7,719 bases of DNA from Oscillospiraceae bacterium. Lineage in GTDB: Bacteria; Bacillota; Clostridia; Oscillospirales; Ruminococcaceae. The stretch's first letter is position 1. Every line of letters begins with the position of its first letter. Shown here one piece after another: positions 5,765 through 7,719 of this stretch. The notes under the pieces are model-generated. The model searched no databases. It had not been told where the DNA came from and saw only the letters and a list, made by a program, of their open reading frames with translations. The DNA is taken from assembly GCA_016302655.1 (NCBI GenBank), contig JAEDNF010000072.1, positions 1-7,719 on the forward strand, in the 5' to 3' direction. The position numbers were made by a program, and so were the translations under genes.

Positions 5765-6721
5765 ATGGCATTTGATAAGCTGACAGGCACATTTGAATCA
5801 TCGAACGGAACCGATAACTGTGCCTACTATATATATGTTCCCACCATAGGAAATATCAGAGGAATAATTCAGATATCCCACGGGATGTGCGAGTATATTG
5901 AGCGATATGAGCATTTTGCCGAATTTCTTACCGCAAAAGGATATATCGTCTGCGGCAATGACCACTTAGGACATGGCAACAGCGTAAAATCAAACGACGA
6001 TCTCGGATACTTTGCCCAAAAGGACGGATGGAGTCATCTTGTAAACGACCTCCACCGTATGACGATATTGATGAAAAAGAAATATCCTGCCCTGCCTTAC
6101 ATCCTGATAGGGCACAGTATGGGCAGTTTTATAGCAAGGCTGTATCTTACACGCTTTCCGAATGAGCTTTGCTGTGCGGTAATAATGGGAACGGGCGATG
6201 ATAAAGCATTGTCGGAAATCGGCGTCAGAGCTACGCAGTCGGTAAAGGCTGTAAAGGGCGAGCGTTTCCGCAGTGACAAGCTGAACACGCTTATTTTCGG
6301 AGTATACAACGACAGGATAAAGAACAGCAAAACGATATATGACTGGCTTACGCACGATACCGAAGTCGTGAAAAAGTATATGGACGATGAAAAGAGCAAC
6401 TTTGTATTTACTGCCAGCGGATTTGTAGACCTTACTACCCTTCTTCGCAGAGTTTCAAGCGCCGAGTGGGCACAGAAGGTGCCAAAGAAGCTGCCTATTA
6501 TTCTTATGTCGGGAACTGCAGACCCGGTCGGCGGCTACGGAAAAGGCGTGCGTAATGTATACGCAAAGCTCATCGACGAAGGATGCAATGTTGATATAAA
6601 GCTATATCCGGGCGCACGGCACGAGCTTGTCAACGAAACAATGAAAGAGATAGTTTTCGATGATATTCTGAACTGGATAGACAGAAAAGTAAACGGACTT
6701 ACAGGAAATTATGAATTTTAA
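5765..6721 (+). CDS. Alpha/beta hydrolase, monoacylglycerol lipase / lysophospholipase type
   Basis: A 318-residue serine hydrolase of the Hydrolase_4 (monoacylglycerol lipase, lysophospholipase L2-like) group. It probably cleaves ester bonds of monoacylglycerols or lysophospholipids, though members act on many esters. The family motif HGMCE lies at 39-43, with NDHLGHGNS at 65-73. The nucleophile elbow GHSMGS (116-121) gives Ser118. The other triad residues are probably Asp253 in GTADPVGG and His286 in GARHELVNE. The segment 145-235 matches the variable cap that covers the active site. No signal peptide or membrane segment is seen, so it is cytoplasmic. The ATG at 5765 has a GAGG site five bases upstream. 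The frame continues upstream to a TTG at 5708, but that stretch contains the promoter. It is divergent from livK and 14 bases ahead of nadE, so probably co-transcribed with it. Substrate unknown. Confidence 0.88.
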   Translation: MAFDKLTGTFESSNGTDNCAYYIYVPTIGNIRGIIQISHGMCEYIERYEHFAEFLTAKGYIVCGNDHLGHGNSVKSNDDLGYFAQKDGWSHLVNDLHRMTILMKKKYPALPYILIGHSMGSFIARLYLTRFPNELCCAVIMGTGDDKALSEIGVRATQSVKAVKGERFRSDKLNTLIFGVYNDRIKNSKTIYDWLTHDTEVVKKYMDDEKSNFVFTASGFVDLTTLLRRVSSAEWAQKVPKKLPIILMSGTADPVGGYGKGVRNVYAKLIDEGCNVDIKLYPGARHELVNETMKEIVFDDILNWIDRKVNGLTGNYEF

Positions 6722-6735
6722 CCGAGGTAAAAAGA

Positions 6736-7719
6736 ATGAAAGACGGATTTATCAAAGTAGCGGCGGCAACTCCTTCTATAAAGGTTGCTGACTGTGACTA
6801 CAACTCAAAGCAGATAATCGCTCTTGCAAAAGTACTTTCTAAAAAAGGCGTAAAGCTTGCGGTTTTCCCGGAGCTCTGCATAACGGGATATACCTGTCAG
6901 GATCTTTTCTTTCAGACTGCCCTGATAGACGGTGCTAAGAGCGCACTTTGGGATATTGCAAAAAAACTTGCAAAGCTTGATATGATAACGGTTGTAGGCC
7001 TACCCGTATCACATAACGGTAATCTGTACAACTGTGCCGCCGTTTTGTATCACGGCGAAGTTCTGGGATATGTTCCAAAACAGTATCTGCCTAACTACAA
7101 TGAGTTCTACGAAATGCGCCACTTTACCGCATGGAACGGGGAAAACTCATTCGATATCCAAGACAATGTTCCGTTCGGTACAGACTTCATATTCAGGTGC
7201 CATGAATGTGAAGATTTTTCTTTCGGCATTGAGCTGTGTGAAGATTTATGGGCGCCGTGTCCCCCTTCGGGCAACCTTGCGCTTATGGGTGCGAATATTA
7301 TACTTAATCTTTCCGCAAGCAACGAGATGATCGGCAAATCGGAATACCGCCGTTCACTTGTGCAAAATCAGTCGGCAAGACTTATTTCCGGCTATGTTTA
7401 CTGCTCAGCAGGCGAGGGCGAATCTACGCAGGATTTAGTATTCTCCGGTCATAACATAATAGCCGAAAACGGAAGCGTGCTTGCCGAAAGCAAATTGTTC
7501 TCGGGCGAATATTCCATCAGCGAGATAGATGTGAATAAACTCGCTTTTGAACGCAGGAAGAATACATCATTTGTAACAGGTAAGAATTTCTATCATCAAA
7601 TAAACGCTATATCATTCTCAATGTCGCTTACCGACACTGAGCTGACAAGGTTCGTTACACGCACACCGTTTATCCCCTACTCTACAGATGAGAAAGACAA
7701 GCGCTGTGAGCTTATCCTT
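6736..7719 (+). CDS. nadE: Glutamine-dependent NAD+ synthetase, N-terminal part (3' end beyond window)
   Basis: ATG 6736 opens a frame of 328 codons that is still open at the window edge. It encodes the glutaminase (nitrilase-fold) half of the two-domain NAD+ synthetase, which amidates nicotinic acid adenine dinucleotide to NAD+ using ammonia from glutamine and ATP. Whole enzymes are about 640 residues, so roughly half is present. The catalytic triad is visible: Glu46 in FPELCITGYT, Lys115 in VPKQYLPNYNEFYE, and Cys168 in IELCEDLWAP. YRRSLVQNQSARLISGYVY and SAGEGESTQDLVFSGHN segments follow, as in the family. After about residue 290 the linker begins (RTPFIPYSTDEKDKRC) that leads into the synthetase domain, where the SGGxDS ATP motif should lie beyond the window. 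A GAGG site eight bases upstream supports the start. It is 14 bases after the hydrolase stop with no terminator, so one operon is likely. Confidence 0.95.
   Translation, partial: MKDGFIKVAAATPSIKVADCDYNSKQIIALAKVLSKKGVKLAVFPELCITGYTCQDLFFQTALIDGAKSALWDIAKKLAKLDMITVVGLPVSHNGNLYNCAAVLYHGEVLGYVPKQYLPNYNEFYEMRHFTAWNGENSFDIQDNVPFGTDFIFRCHECEDFSFGIELCEDLWAPCPPSGNLALMGANIILNLSASNEMIGKSEYRRSLVQNQSARLISGYVYCSAGEGESTQDLVFSGHNIIAENGSVLAESKLFSGEYSISEIDVNKLAFERRKNTSFVTGKNFYHQINAISFSMSLTDTELTRFVTRTPFIPYSTDEKDKRCELIL

Noticed and set aside
5990..6399. Minus-strand open frames of 100-121 codons inside the hydrolase gene.
   Set aside because: They are antisense shadows of a gene with an intact catalytic triad.
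7034..7337. Open frames of 76-98 codons on both strands inside the NAD+ synthetase region.
   Set aside because: The continuous frame from 6736 contains all nitrilase-domain catalytic residues; the others are shadows.

Overview
The window reads as a chromosomal segment of a low-to-mid-GC Firmicute of class Clostridia, plausibly a gut Ruminococcus/Oscillospiraceae-type organism. Evidence: strong GGAGG-type ribosome sites, sigma-A promoters with extended -10 elements, a lipoprotein transporter component, and the flavour of the proteins. Genus is a guess. It is mostly ordinary metabolism. I found no phage, transposon, CRISPR, tRNA or rRNA, and no sign of a new defence or biosynthetic system. The interest lies in the regulatory DNA.

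Layout. Positions 5501 down to 612 (minus strand) hold a complete branched-chain amino acid (LIV/HAAT-type) ABC importer in the order livK (binding lipoprotein), livH and livM (permeases), livG and livF (ATPases). A cytidylate-kinase-like gene follows livF by 9 bases and runs off the left edge. A hairpin terminator and a second promoter lie between livK and livH. The binding protein can therefore be made in excess, with livHMGF and the kinase-like gene transcribed partly on their own. Positions 5765 to 7719 (plus strand) hold a monoacylglycerol-lipase/lysophospholipase-type alpha/beta hydrolase, then after 14 bases the first half of a glutamine-dependent NAD+ synthetase that runs off the right edge.

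The 263-base divergent region (5502-5764) is dense. It has a perfect TTGACA promoter for livK, and immediately upstream a 15-base element matching the CodY consensus at 14 of 15 positions. A mirrored second promoter faces the hydrolase, and a second promoter lies close to the hydrolase gene. The livK leader carries an 18-base palindrome. The CodY-like box lies exactly midway between the two facing -35 hexamers. This suggests that the importer, and perhaps the hydrolase-nadE pair, respond to branched-chain amino acid and GTP supply. That is inference from sequence.

The longest gene-free stretches are 4113-4304 (terminator, promoter, leader hairpin) and 5502-5764 (the divergent control region). 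No stretch over 300 bases lacks a gene.
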